64,000 nt of DNA from assembly GCF_029714325.1 (NCBI RefSeq), contig NZ_CP121666.1, positions 5,704,001 through 5,768,000 on the forward strand, given 5' to 3'. The DNA comes from Bradyrhizobium sp. CB1717 (GTDB taxonomy: Bacteria; Pseudomonadota; Alphaproteobacteria; Rhizobiales; Xanthobacteraceae). The translations under genes were made by a program, and so were the position numbers. The notes beneath the pieces were generated by a model. That model did no database searches and was not told where the DNA came from. It saw nothing but the letters and a program-made list of their open reading frames with translations. Of the stretch, positions 16,519-25,942 are shown in pieces. The stretch's first letter is position 1; each line of letters begins with the position of its first letter.

Positions 16519-16974
16519 ATGGCTTTCATGTTAAAGATCAACGGCACACCCCATGAGGTTGACGTCGACGGCGACACCCCGCTGCTGTGGGTGCTGCGCG
16601 ACGTGCTCGGCATGACCGGGACCAAGTTCGGTTGCGGTAAGGCGCTGTGCGGCGCCTGCACCGTGCATGTCGACGGCGCGGCGACGCGGTCCTGCATCAC
16701 CACGGTCGACAGCGTCGGCGAGAGCGCCGTCACCACGATCGAGGCGATCGGCCAGACGCCGCAGGGCGCGGCCTTGCAGAAGGCGTGGCTGGAGCTGGAG
16801 GTGGTGCAGTGCGGCTACTGCCAGTCCGGCCAGATCATGTCGGCGGCGGCGCTGCTGAAGGACACGCCGAAGCCGGCCGATCACGACATCGACGCCGGCA
16901 TGTCAGGCAATGTGTGCCGTTGCGGCACGTATCAGCGCATCCGCGCTGCGATCAAGCACGCCGCGGGAGCTTGA
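16519..16974 (+). CDS. iorA: 2Fe-2S subunit of isoquinoline 1-oxidoreductase-type molybdenum hydroxylase
   Basis: This 151-residue protein is the small iron-sulfur subunit. It has an N-terminal plant-ferredoxin-like 2Fe-2S domain ([15 protein letters not shown] with the later Cys in RSCIT) and a C-terminal helical 2Fe-2S domain ([10 protein letters not shown] and [10 protein letters not shown]). It passes electrons from the molybdenum centre of the large subunit. Start ATG 16519 follows CAAGAGGCAGTC and aligns with the family start. The large-subunit gene begins four bases after its stop, so the two are co-translated. Its GC content is visibly higher than that of the large-subunit gene. There is no FAD subunit, as expected for IorAB-type enzymes that donate to a cytochrome. 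The symbol is by family resemblance. Confidence 0.92.
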   Translation: MAFMLKINGTPHEVDVDGDTPLLWVLRDVLGMTGTKFGCGKALCGACTVHVDGAATRSCITTVDSVGESAVTTIEAIGQTPQGAALQKAWLELEVVQCGYCQSGQIMSAAALLKDTPKPADHDIDAGMSGNVCRCGTYQRIRAAIKHAAGA

Positions 16975-16978
16975 GATC

Positions 16979-19186
16979 ATGGATGGGCCTATTCTGAGAG
17001 AGCGGATTGCCGAGGAAACAGCGGTGTCGAGGCGCGCCTTTCTTCATGGCACAGGTTTGCTGCTTGGTTTTGCGCTGACCGGTGCAAGCACGGCGTCCGT
17101 CTTCGCGGCGCCTGCTTCGCGGGTGGTCGAAAACGATGTCACGGGTACTTTTGCGCCGAATGGATTTATACGGATCAATCCAACCGGCCCCGTGACCCTG
17201 ATGATGCCGATGGCCGAGATGGGACAGGGGGTTTACACGGCGCTCTCAATGCTTCTGGCTGAAGAACTGGAAGTGGAGCTTGACCAGATTCAGGTTCAGC
17301 ATGCGCCGGCAAATGATGCACTTTACGCCAACACGTTCCTGCACATTCAAACTACAGGTGCTTCCTCCTCCGTACGTGCCTTCTGGACGCCGCTGCGTCA
17401 GGCAGGCGCAGTGGGTCGTAATCTGCTGATTGCGACTGCTGCCAAGCGGTGGAATGTCGATCCAGCGACTTGCCATGCCAAGAACGGCATCGTGTTCAAT
17501 GCGTCCGGCTCGAAGCATCTGAGCTACGGTGAACTTGCGAAGGCTGCAGCGAAATTGCCGGTGCCGCCCGCAGCAAGTGTTAGGTTGAAGGATCCGAAGG
17601 ATTTCACCCTGATCGGCACGCGTGCGAAGCGCGTAGATTCATCGATAAAGGTCGATGGGCGCGCACTCTACGGCATCGACGCACGATTGCCGGGTATGAA
17701 GGTTGCCGCGGTTGCTATTTCGCCTGTGCTCGGTGGCAAGGCGAAAATGGTGGACGAGAAGGCTGCGCTGGCAGTGAAGGGCGTCCGGCGGGTGGTCAAT
17801 ATCGATGAAGCTGTTGCAGTCGTGGCGGATCACATGGGTGCGGCGAAGAAGGGGCTCGAGGCTGCCGCCATCACGTGGGACGATGGGCCGAATGGCACGG
17901 TTAACAACGCCGATATCGTCAAGCAATTGGAGGAGGAATCCAAAAAGCCGGGCGCAGTTGCCCGTAGAGATGGCGATGCAGGGAAGGCTCTTGCTCAAGC
18001 GGCGCAACGGCTCGAAGCCGTCTATCAGGTGCCTTTCCTGGCCCATGCGGCGATGGAGCCGATGAACTGCACCGTTCATCTGCAGAAGGATCGTTGCGAC
18101 GTTTGGGTCGGGACGCAGGCGATATCGCTCACGCAGTCTCTGGTCGCCGAACTCAGCGGTCTGCCAAGGGATGCGATCAAGATTCACAATCATCTGATTG
18201 GCGGTGGCTTCGGCCGAAGACTGGAGGCCGATGGCACGGTGCTGGCCGTCAAGATCGCCAAGCACGTCGATGGCCCGGTGAAGGTGATCTGGAGCCGCGA
18301 GGAAGACATCCAGCACGATATGTATCGGCCGTACTACTTCGATCGACTGTCGGCCGGACTTGATGCGGTCGGCGAGCCGGTTGCCTGGACGCATCGGATC
18401 GCCGGCTCCTCAATCGCCGCTCGCTATGTTCCCTATTGGTTCAAGGACGGATTGGATCTCGATGCCGTAGAAGCGGCGGCCAAGCCGCCATATGCGCTGC
18501 CCAATATCCACGTCGACTATGTCCGGGTCGAGCCCCCTGGTGTCCGGACGGCTTTCTGGCGCGGCGTCGGACCGACTCACAATGTTTTTGTGGTCGAAAG
18601 CTTCATGGATGAGCTCGCGCATGCCGCAAAGCAGGATCCTGTCGCTTATCGCAAGGGATTGCTCGGTCACAATCCGCGAGCGCTTGGTGTTCTGTCCCTT
18701 GCCGCGGAAAAAGCAAGGTGGGGATCACCACTTCCCGCACGGCATGGCCGCGGGATTTCGGTACAATTCGCATTTGGAAGTTACCTGTCGCAGGTCGCCG
18801 AGGTCGAAGTGGCGGCCGACGGCTCTGTCAAGGTAAAGCGGATCGTCTGTGCGGTTGATTGCGGCATGTACGTCAATCCGGATACGATCGAAGCACAGGT
18901 TGAGGGTGGAACGCTTTTCGGGCTGACCGCTGCGCTCCATGGGTCTATCACTTTCAAGGATGGACGCGTCGAGCAGAGCAATTTCGACAGCTATCTGCCG
19001 ATGCGTATCGACGAGGTGCCGGTGGTGGAGACGCACTTGATCAAGAACGCAGAAGCTCCAGGTGGCATTGGTGAAGCCCCGACGGCCATTGTCAGTGCTG
19101 CGGTAAACAATGCGATCTTCGCCGCCACCGGGAAGCGCTTGCGCAGGCTGCCGTTCGACACGGATTTGCTGAAGTCGTCGTCATAG
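16979..19186 (+). CDS. iorB: Molybdopterin-binding large subunit, isoquinoline 1-oxidoreductase type
   Basis: This 735-residue subunit binds the molybdenum cofactor and hydroxylates or oxidises N-heterocycles or aldehydes. A Tat signal (SRRAFLHGTGLLLGFALTG, about residues 17-35) indicates export to the periplasm. The two molybdenum-binding domains follow: MAEMGQGVYTALSMLLAEEL, GGGFGRRLEADG, and RTAFWRGVGPTHN. Near the C-terminus PGGIGEAPTAIVSAAVNNAI carries the glutamate that acts as base. It overlaps no gene but starts four bases after the small subunit. The complex needs a periplasmic electron acceptor; cytochromes c are encoded nearby, though not adjacent. The physiological substrate is unknown. 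Confidence 0.93.
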   Translation: MDGPILRERIAEETAVSRRAFLHGTGLLLGFALTGASTASVFAAPASRVVENDVTGTFAPNGFIRINPTGPVTLMMPMAEMGQGVYTALSMLLAEELEVELDQIQVQHAPANDALYANTFLHIQTTGASSSVRAFWTPLRQAGAVGRNLLIATAAKRWNVDPATCHAKNGIVFNASGSKHLSYGELAKAAAKLPVPPAASVRLKDPKDFTLIGTRAKRVDSSIKVDGRALYGIDARLPGMKVAAVAISPVLGGKAKMVDEKAALAVKGVRRVVNIDEAVAVVADHMGAAKKGLEAAAITWDDGPNGTVNNADIVKQLEEESKKPGAVARRDGDAGKALAQAAQRLEAVYQVPFLAHAAMEPMNCTVHLQKDRCDVWVGTQAISLTQSLVAELSGLPRDAIKIHNHLIGGGFGRRLEADGTVLAVKIAKHVDGPVKVIWSREEDIQHDMYRPYYFDRLSAGLDAVGEPVAWTHRIAGSSIAARYVPYWFKDGLDLDAVEAAAKPPYALPNIHVDYVRVEPPGVRTAFWRGVGPTHNVFVVESFMDELAHAAKQDPVAYRKGLLGHNPRALGVLSLAAEKARWGSPLPARHGRGISVQFAFGSYLSQVAEVEVAADGSVKVKRIVCAVDCGMYVNPDTIEAQVEGGTLFGLTAALHGSITFKDGRVEQSNFDSYLPMRIDEVPVVETHLIKNAEAPGGIGEAPTAIVSAAVNNAIFAATGKRLRRLPFDTDLLKSSS

Positions 19187-21014
19187 TCCTTGCCCATCAT
19201 CCCGTGCGCGTCGCAGCGCGCACGGGATGACTGTCCGGAGCCGACTGGCCCCAAATGGGATGATTCCGCGAGATGCACCACTCGAGGGAGTGGCCTTAGA
19301 CAGTACGGCGCTGCTTGGGTTGTAGCAAGGAGTTGCTCCGGGGGGCTGTGGCTTTCCCGGGCTCTCGCGCAACGAGGCGGTTCGATTAAAGACCAGCCGT
19401 TCGGGTCGGGAATCATCGTCGTGGCTGAAATAGCCTTGGCGCTCGAACTGCAACGCCTCGCCATGGGGATCGGAGGCGGTTGCGCGCTCGACGAGGCAGC
19501 CGCGTAGCGTATGTATGGAATGTGGGTTGAGGTCGGCCGCGAGGTCCGTCGGGCTCGGCCTTGCTGCTGAGAAGAGCCGGCCGTAGAGCCTGACCTCTGC
19601 TGGCAAAGCATCAACGGCGCTGATCCAGTGGATTGTCGCCCCGACTTTTCGCCCGCCGGCGCCACCCCTGCTGTCGGGGTCGTAGGTGCAGCGTAGCTCG
19701 ACCACACGGCCTGCTGCGTCCTTCACGACATCACGGCAAGTGACGAGGTAGGCGTAGCGGAGCCTCACCTCGCGGCCCGGCGCGAGGCGCCGGAAACCAT
19801 GTGGTGGTGCCTCGTGGAAGTCGTCTTGCTCGATGTACACCTCGCGGGAGAACCGGACGACTCTCGTCCCGAAGGCCGGGTCCGCCGGGTGGTTTGGAGC
19901 AATTAACTCCTCTATCCGGCCGACATAGTAGTTCTCAATTGTCACCTTGAGCGGCTTGAGCACCGCCAGTCGTCGGGGAGCCCGCTCATTAAGGACATCC
20001 CGGATCGCTGCGTCCAGGACACCGTCGTCGACCGTGCTGTTGGCCTTCGAAACTCCGATGCCGCGTATGAACCGACGCACCGCCTCGGGGGGCACGCCAC
20101 GTCGGTGCAGGCCTGCAAGCGTCGGCATCCTCGGGTCATCCCAGCCCGCCACGCGGCCGTCGCGCACTAGCTCCGTCAGCACGCGTTTTGAGAGGACGGT
20201 ATGCGTAATACCCAGGCGAGCGAACTCACTGTCGGGGTCGCGATGGCACCGGGAGGTTATCGAGGAACCAGTCGTAAAGAGGTCGGTGATCCTCGAACTC
20301 GAGGGTGCACAGCGAGTGGCTCACCCCTTCGATGGCGTCGCACTGGCCGTGCGCGAAGTCATAGCTCGGGTAGATGTGCCAGGCCGTGCCGGTGCGGGGA
20401 TGGCTGGCGTTGAGAACACGGTAGATGACCGGGTCGCGCAGGTTGACGTTCGCTGACGCCATGTCGATTTTCGCGCGGAGAACCCGCTCGCCGTTCCTGA
20501 ACTCGCCGGCGCGCATCCGCGCGAACAACTCAGCATTTTCCTTCACGCTGCGGTCGCGGAACGGGCTGTTCCGGCCAGGGCTCGTCAATGTCCCCCTGCC
20601 CTCTCTGATATCGTGTGCGGACTGGTCGTCCACGTAGGCCTTGCCGATGCGAACGAGATGGCAGGCCCACGCGTAGAGCTGCTCGAAGTAGTCGGAGGCG
20701 AAGTGGAGGCCCTGCGCCCAATCGAATCCGAGCCACTGGACGTCGCGCTTGATCGCGTCGATGTACTCCACCCTCTCCTTTGCCGGGTTCGTATCGTCGA
20801 GGCGCAAGTTGCAGCGGCCGCCGAATTCCTTCGCAAGCTCGTAATTCAGGACGATCGACTTCGCGTGTCCCAGGTGGAGGAAGCCGTTCGGCTCGGGTGG
20901 AAAGCGCGTGACCACGACACGCGTGCAGCCGGTCTCGACGTCAGACGCTATGAGGCCGCGGACGAAATTGCTGGCGCTCGCGCCCGCTTCTCCGACGTCG
21001 TTCTGTTGAGGCAC
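19181..21014 (-). pseudogene. glnS: Glutaminyl-tRNA synthetase, frameshifted
   Basis: Two frames together spell most of a GlnRS. The first (from GTG 21014, site GAGG upstream) holds the HIGH-type motif [18 protein letters not shown] and runs through [16 protein letters not shown] to a TGA at 20226. The second resumes at once with EFARLGITHTVLSKRVL, which includes the KMSKS-type loop, then DPRMPTLAGLHRRG and the anticodon-binding beta-barrels to RLVFNRTASLRE. At the junction the expected Tyr codon between Gln and Glu is reduced to a single T, a net loss of two bases. The last 50 or so residues of the second frame do not match the family and run through a terminator hairpin, so the native stop is also lost. 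A sequencing error at one site would not explain both defects. Confidence 0.85.
19197..19230. terminator. Perfect 14-bp stem hairpin between convergent genes
   Basis: TCATCCCGTGCGCG and CGCGCACGGGATGA pair perfectly around a six-base loop. It begins 11 bases after the stop of the molybdopterin subunit gene. No strong T-run follows on either strand, so it may act with Rho or stabilise the mRNA end. It lies inside the read-through tail of the broken glnS frame. Confidence 0.65.
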
Positions 21015-21022
21015 CTTCCGCC

Positions 21023-21472
21023 TCACGCCTGGAGTTCGTCGGGCGGGTGCGCGCCGAAGCCATGCATCCTGAGCGCCCATTGCAGTGCAACGACGGCGCC
21101 CTTGACCGGCTGCAGGAGAACTATCGAGGCCAAGGCTGTAATCGGAAGATAGACGCCAAGCTGAAACGCCAGCGACGGTGCATAGTCCACCTCGATCCAG
21201 AGAATCACCGGGATCAAGACGTGTCCGACGATGACAATCACTAAGTAGGCCGGCAGGTCGTCGGCTCGGTGGCCGGTGAAATCGAGGCGGCAGACAGAGC
21301 AGTGGTCGTCGACTTTGAGAAACGCAAAAAACAGGCGACCGCGCCCGCAGCGCGGGCACCTTCCTCGAACGCCCCTCCAAAGGGAGAGGCTAACGTTACG
21401 CCCCGCGGCAGTCTCTGCAGACGTCCAGTCGTTGTCGTGACTTCCAACATTGCCTTCAACTGTCGTGGCCAT
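21023..21472 (-). CDS. DUF983 family membrane protein
   Basis: This 149-residue protein has the DUF983 layout. A cytoplasmic zinc-ribbon-like part contains [10 protein letters not shown] and [11 protein letters not shown] (residues 39-63). Two transmembrane segments follow, about 70-92 ([19 protein letters not shown]) and 97-120 ([19 protein letters not shown]). Function is unknown; relatives are found near cytochrome oxidase genes in alphaproteobacteria. Start ATG 21472 has AGGAGG seven bases upstream, better than the ATG ten codons earlier. The GTG of the glnS relic follows its stop by eight bases. Confidence 0.85.
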   Translation of the reverse strand: MATTVEGNVGSHDNDWTSAETAAGRNVSLSLWRGVRGRCPRCGRGRLFFAFLKVDDHCSVCRLDFTGHRADDLPAYLVIVIVGHVLIPVILWIEVDYAPSLAFQLGVYLPITALASIVLLQPVKGAVVALQWALRMHGFGAHPPDELQA

Positions 21473-21542
21473 CGCCCGTCCTCCTGCCTCACACGGCAGC
21501 ATGAGTTATTCCGGCTTCATCGCGCATCGGCGTCACCGCAAC

Positions 21543-24500
21543 TCACTCCGCTGCAGCCGCCGTCGTCCGGGTCGGCTTGCGCTCGTTCTTGCCTTCCGCG
21601 AGGTCGCGCACCACCATGTAGAAGATCGGCGTGAAGATCAGGCCGAACAGCGTGACGCCGAGCATGCCGAAGAAGACGGCGACGCCGACCGCCTGGCGCA
21701 TCTCCGATCCGGAGCCGGTGGAGATCACCAGCGGTAGCACGCCGAGGATGAAGGCGAACGAGGTCATCAGGATCGGCCGCAGTCGCAACCGGCAAGCCTC
21801 GATCACCGCCTCCAGGCGCGGTTTGCCCTCGAGCTCGATGTCCCGCGCAAACTCGACGATCAGGATCGCGTTCTTGGCGGCCAATCCCACCAGCACAATG
21901 AAGCCGATCTGGGTGAGGATGTTGACGTCCTGGCCCAGGATGCGCACCCCGATAGTGGCGGCAAGCAAGCACATCGGCACGATCAGGATGACAGAAAACG
22001 GCAAGCTCCAGCTCCCGTATTGCGCGGCCAGGACCAGATAAACGAACAGCACGCAGATCGGGAACACGAACAATCCGGTGTTGCCGCCGGTGACCTGCTG
22101 ATAGGACAGGTCGGTCCACTCGAAGGAAACGCCACTCGGCAGTGTATTCTCGGCAAGCTTCCTCATAGCGGCGATCGCGGTCGCCGAACTCGTCCCCGGC
22201 AAGCCTTCGCCCTGCAGCTCGGCCGCCGGATAGAGATTGTAGCGGGCGACGCGATCGGGACCCGCGACGTCCTTGAAATCTATGACGCTGCCGAGCATCA
22301 CCGTGTCGGCATTGACGTTGCGGGTCCGCAGCCGCGCAAGATCAGGACGCTCCTTCCGGAACGGCAGGTCGGCCTGCGCGGTGACGTGATAGGTGCGGCC
22401 GAACAGGTTGAAGTCGTTGACATAGGTCGAGCCGAAATAGGTCTGGATCGTGTCGGTAATGTTCTGGATGGGAACGCCGAGCTTCTGCGCCCTGACTTGA
22501 TCGATGTTGACGAAGACCTGCGGCGTGTTCGCGGAGAATGGCGAGAACACAGTAGGGGCGAGGAGCAGCGGCGACTTGCGCGCCGCTGCGACGAGTTCGT
22601 CGGTCGCCGCCGCCAGCAGCTTCGGACCACGGCCTTGCCGGTCCTGGATGCGCATGGTGAAGCCGCCGCCGGTGCCGATGCCGGGGATCGGCGGTGGCGG
22701 GATCACGATGATGAACGCACCTTCGATGGCCGACAGCCGCTTGCGCAGATCCGCCGTGATAACCCGCGCGTTCAGTCCCTTCTTGAGGCGCACCTCCGGT
22801 TCTTCGAACACCGGAAACAACGCCGCCGAGTTGCTCGCCTGTGTGCGGGTCGCTCCAGACAGACCTGCAAAGACCGCAATATGCGAAATTCCAGGCGTAT
22901 CGAGCGCGATGCTCTCGATCCTGCGAACGATCTCGGTGGTCCGCGCCAGCGATGCCGCGCCTGGCAATTGCGCCGATATGATCACGTAGCCGCGATCCTG
23001 TGGCGGAATGTAGCCTTGGGGCGTGGTGACAAGCAGCCAGCCGGCGCTGCCGATCAGGACCATATAGACGAGCAGCATCACCACGCGATGCCGGATCACG
23101 AAGCGTGCGACGTCAGCATAAAAATGCGACAGCCAATCAAAGCCGCGGTTGAACAGACTGGTAAACCATTCCCAGCCGCGCGCGATCAAATTCCAGGCAG
23201 CCGGTGGCCGCTTCTTCGCGTGCGGAAGGAGGATCTGCGAAGCCAGTGCCGGCGACAGGGTCAGCGAACAGAAGCAGGAGATTGCTGTCGCGACCGCTAT
23301 GGTGACCGCGAACTGCTGGAAGAACTGCCCGGTAATGCCACCGAGAAACGCGGTCGGCACGAACACAGCGCACAACACCAGCGCGATCGACACCAGCGCG
23401 CCGCCGACCTCCTCCATCGTCTTCAGCGCGGCATCGCGCCGGCTCAAGCCTTGCGCGAGATGCCGCTCGACATTCTCGACCACGACAATGGCGTCATCGA
23501 CCACGATGCCAACTGCGAGCACAAGTCCGAACAGCGTGAGATTGTTGATGCCATAGCCGAGGGCTGCCATGGCCGCAAAGGTACCAACCAGCGACACCGG
23601 GATCGCCACGATTGGGATGATCGCCGGACGCCAGCCCTGCAGGAACACCAGCACCACGATGACAACCAGTGCCATCGCTTCATAGATGGTCTTGATCAGC
23701 TCGCTGATGGACTGCCGGATGAACTCGGTGGGGTTGTAGCCGATATTGTAGTCGAGCCCCTTGGGGAAGCCGACCTTCAGTTTTTCCATCGTGTCCTTAA
23801 TGCCCTTGGCGGTCGCAAGCGCGTTCGACCCTGGCCGCTGCGTCACCCGCAACGCCACCGCTGACTTGCGGAACAGGAAGCTGTTGGTGGAATAGTCGAG
23901 CGCGCCGAGCTCGATCCGCGCCACGTCGCGCAGGCGCACGATGCGGCCGTCCTGGCCCGATTTGACGACGATGTCCTCGAATTGGGACGGATCCTTCAGC
24001 CGGCCAACGAAGGTTAGATTCGGCTGGAAGGCGCGGTCGGCAATCGGTGGGCTCGCAAGCTGGCCGCCCGCAATCTGCAGGTTCTGGGCGCGGACCGCCG
24101 CAACCACATCGTTCGAAGTCAGGCCGAGATTCGCGATCTTGTCGGGATCAAGCCACAGCCGCATCGAATAATCGCGCGCGCCGAAGATCTGGATGTCGCC
24201 GATGCCGTCAAGCCGCAGCAACTGGTCGCGCACCTGCAGCAAAGCATAGTTGGAGATGTATAGCTGGTCGAGCGAATCGTCGGGCGACAGCATGAACACG
24301 ACCATGAGGATGTCGGGCGAGTCCTTCTTGGTGACGACGCCATTGCGCTGCACCTCCTCCGGCAATTGCGGCTGCGCAATTGCTACGCGGTTCTGCACCA
24401 GCACCTGCGCCTTGTCGAGATCAGTGCCGAGCTTGAAGGTGATGGTGATGGTAAGCTGGCCATTCGAGGTCGCCTGGCTGTACATGTACAGCATATCCTC

Positions 24501-24722
24501 GACGCCGTTGATCTGCTGCTCGATGGGAGCGGCGACGGTATCCGAGATGGTCTGCGCGGAGGCGCCCGGATATTGCGCGGTCACTACCACGGTCGGCGGC
24601 ACCACTTCCGGATACTCTGCGACGGGCAACGTTCTGTAGGCGATCGCTCCCACGATCAGGAGCACGATCGACAGCACCATCGCCAGGATGGGTTGATTGA
24701 TGGAAAGACGCCCGAGATTCAT
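21543..24722 (-). CDS. RND multidrug efflux permease (HAE1 family, AcrB/MexB-like)
   Basis: This is a 1059-residue inner-membrane proton antiporter of the hydrophobe/amphiphile efflux family. There are twelve predicted membrane helices and two large periplasmic loops. The proton-relay acidic pair lies in helix 4 (GLVLAVGIVVDDAIVVVENV). The N-terminus (SINQPILAMVLSIVLLIVGAIA) and the SATSNGQLTITITF-like porter region are typical. The start overlaps the adaptor gene stop by four bases (ATGA), so the two are translationally coupled. An outer-membrane channel gene is not present in the window, so a channel encoded elsewhere must complete the pump. The exported compounds cannot be inferred directly; see the GMC gene upstream in the same operon. 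Confidence 0.95.
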   Translation of the reverse strand: MNLGRLSINQPILAMVLSIVLLIVGAIAYRTLPVAEYPEVVPPTVVVTAQYPGASAQTISDTVAAPIEQQINGVEDMLYMYSQATSNGQLTITITFKLGTDLDKAQVLVQNRVAIAQPQLPEEVQRNGVVTKKDSPDILMVVFMLSPDDSLDQLYISNYALLQVRDQLLRLDGIGDIQIFGARDYSMRLWLDPDKIANLGLTSNDVVAAVRAQNLQIAGGQLASPPIADRAFQPNLTFVGRLKDPSQFEDIVVKSGQDGRIVRLRDVARIELGALDYSTNSFLFRKSAVALRVTQRPGSNALATAKGIKDTMEKLKVGFPKGLDYNIGYNPTEFIRQSISELIKTIYEAMALVVIVVLVFLQGWRPAIIPIVAIPVSLVGTFAAMAALGYGINNLTLFGLVLAVGIVVDDAIVVVENVERHLAQGLSRRDAALKTMEEVGGALVSIALVLCAVFVPTAFLGGITGQFFQQFAVTIAVATAISCFCSLTLSPALASQILLPHAKKRPPAAWNLIARGWEWFTSLFNRGFDWLSHFYADVARFVIRHRVVMLLVYMVLIGSAGWLLVTTPQGYIPPQDRGYVIISAQLPGAASLARTTEIVRRIESIALDTPGISHIAVFAGLSGATRTQASNSAALFPVFEEPEVRLKKGLNARVITADLRKRLSAIEGAFIIVIPPPPIPGIGTGGGFTMRIQDRQGRGPKLLAAATDELVAAARKSPLLLAPTVFSPFSANTPQVFVNIDQVRAQKLGVPIQNITDTIQTYFGSTYVNDFNLFGRTYHVTAQADLPFRKERPDLARLRTRNVNADTVMLGSVIDFKDVAGPDRVARYNLYPAAELQGEGLPGTSSATAIAAMRKLAENTLPSGVSFEWTDLSYQQVTGGNTGLFVFPICVLFVYLVLAAQYGSWSLPFSVILIVPMCLLAATIGVRILGQDVNILTQIGFIVLVGLAAKNAILIVEFARDIELEGKPRLEAVIEACRLRLRPILMTSFAFILGVLPLVISTGSGSEMRQAVGVAVFFGMLGVTLFGLIFTPIFYMVVRDLAEGKNERKPTRTTAAAAE

Positions 24723-25942
24723 GACTTTTTGCCGCCGCTCTCGGCCTTCTTCGGTGCGACCTTGGCGCCGACGCGGGCCCGCTGGATGCCGTCGATGATG
24801 ATGCGATCTTCCGGCTTGAGGCCCGTACGGACTACGCGCAGACCTTCATCCAAAGGCCCGAGCTCGACCGCTCGCGCTTCCACCGTGTCGTCATCCTTCA
24901 CCACGAATACGATCTTGCGCGACTGGTCGGTCGCGATCGCCGTATCCGGCAACAGCAACGGTTCATAGGGTGAGGAGCCGATCAGCCGCACGCGACCGAA
25001 TTGTCCGGGCAGAATGGACAGATCGTGGTTGGGGATGATCGCGCGGCTGCGCAGCGTGCCGGTCGACACGTCGAGCCGGTTGTCGAGGAAATCCATCTTG
25101 CCCTCATGCGAGGGTTTCATCTCGCCGGTGAGCGTCACCTGCACGGGGTTGGCCGTGTCGCGCGAGCTCGGCCTCTTGCCCTCGAACCACAGTCTGTTGT
25201 TCTTCAGGTAGGTCGCCTCATCGACATCGAAATAGATGTAGATGGGATCCATTGAAACGATGGTGGTCAGCAATGTGGATGCGCCATTGTCACTGCCGCT
25301 GACGAGATTGCCGACACTGACGAGATGGCGGCTGACGCGGCCGGTGATCGGCGCCACAACATGCGTGAACTCGACATTGAGTTGGGCTGCCTTCAGCGCA
25401 CCCTCGGCGATAGTCTCGGCGGCGTTCGCGGCCTGCAAGGCCTGGCGGCGCTGGTCGACGACCTGTTCGGAGACTGCGCTGGTCTGGACAAGCTTCAGCC
25501 CGCGATCGAGCTCGCGCTTAGCAAGCTCAGTCTTTGCCCGGGCATCGGCAAGCTGGCCATTGGCTTGCTCGGCCACCGCCTCAAACGGCCGCGGGTCGAT
25601 GATGTAAAGCAGGTCGCCGGCATAAACCATGTCGCCGTCCTTGAACTCGACATTGGTAACGAAGCCGCCGACGCGGGCACGGATCTGAACCTCCTGGATC
25701 GCCTCGAAGCGGCCGGTGAACTCGTCCCAGTCGGTGACGCTCCGTTTGACCGGTTGTGCCACCGTCACCGACGGCGGCGGAGGCGCGGCCGCCTGCGATT
25801 GCGCCTTCTCGTCGCAGCCAGCGAGCGCGAGCGCGAACAGCAGACCGATCGGTGCGCCGCCGCATCGTGCAAGGCGGCGAAACGAACCGCGATCGAGCCG
25901 GGTCGCCGGAGCCGGATACTCCGTTCTGTCAGGCACACTCAC
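24719..25942 (-). CDS. RND periplasmic adaptor subunit (lipoprotein, AcrA/MexA-like)
   Basis: This 407-residue membrane-fusion protein links the pump to an outer-membrane channel. A signal with a lipobox LALAGC (cysteine 43) predicts lipid anchoring to the inner membrane. Lipoyl-like halves (RFEAIQEVQIRARVGGFV and FTHVVAPITGRVSRHLVSVG) flank a coiled-coil hairpin (about 120-185), followed by beta-barrel and membrane-proximal domains. The start is GTG 25942 with GGGGAG upstream, inside the last codons of the GMC gene (14-base overlap). Its end overlaps the pump start by four bases. The three genes are thus a tightly coupled operon. Confidence 0.94.
   Translation of the reverse strand: MSVPDRTEYPAPATRLDRGSFRRLARCGGAPIGLLFALALAGCDEKAQSQAAAPPPPSVTVAQPVKRSVTDWDEFTGRFEAIQEVQIRARVGGFVTNVEFKDGDMVYAGDLLYIIDPRPFEAVAEQANGQLADARAKTELAKRELDRGLKLVQTSAVSEQVVDQRRQALQAANAAETIAEGALKAAQLNVEFTHVVAPITGRVSRHLVSVGNLVSGSDNGASTLLTTIVSMDPIYIYFDVDEATYLKNNRLWFEGKRPSSRDTANPVQVTLTGEMKPSHEGKMDFLDNRLDVSTGTLRSRAIIPNHDLSILPGQFGRVRLIGSSPYEPLLLPDTAIATDQSRKIVFVVKDDDTVEARAVELGPLDEGLRVVRTGLKPEDRIIIDGIQRARVGAKVAPKKAESGGKKS

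Noticed and set aside
22020..23864. A 614-codon plus-strand frame
   Set aside because: It is antisense to the RND pump gene, very rich in Arg, His, Asp and Gln, and has no recognisable domain.
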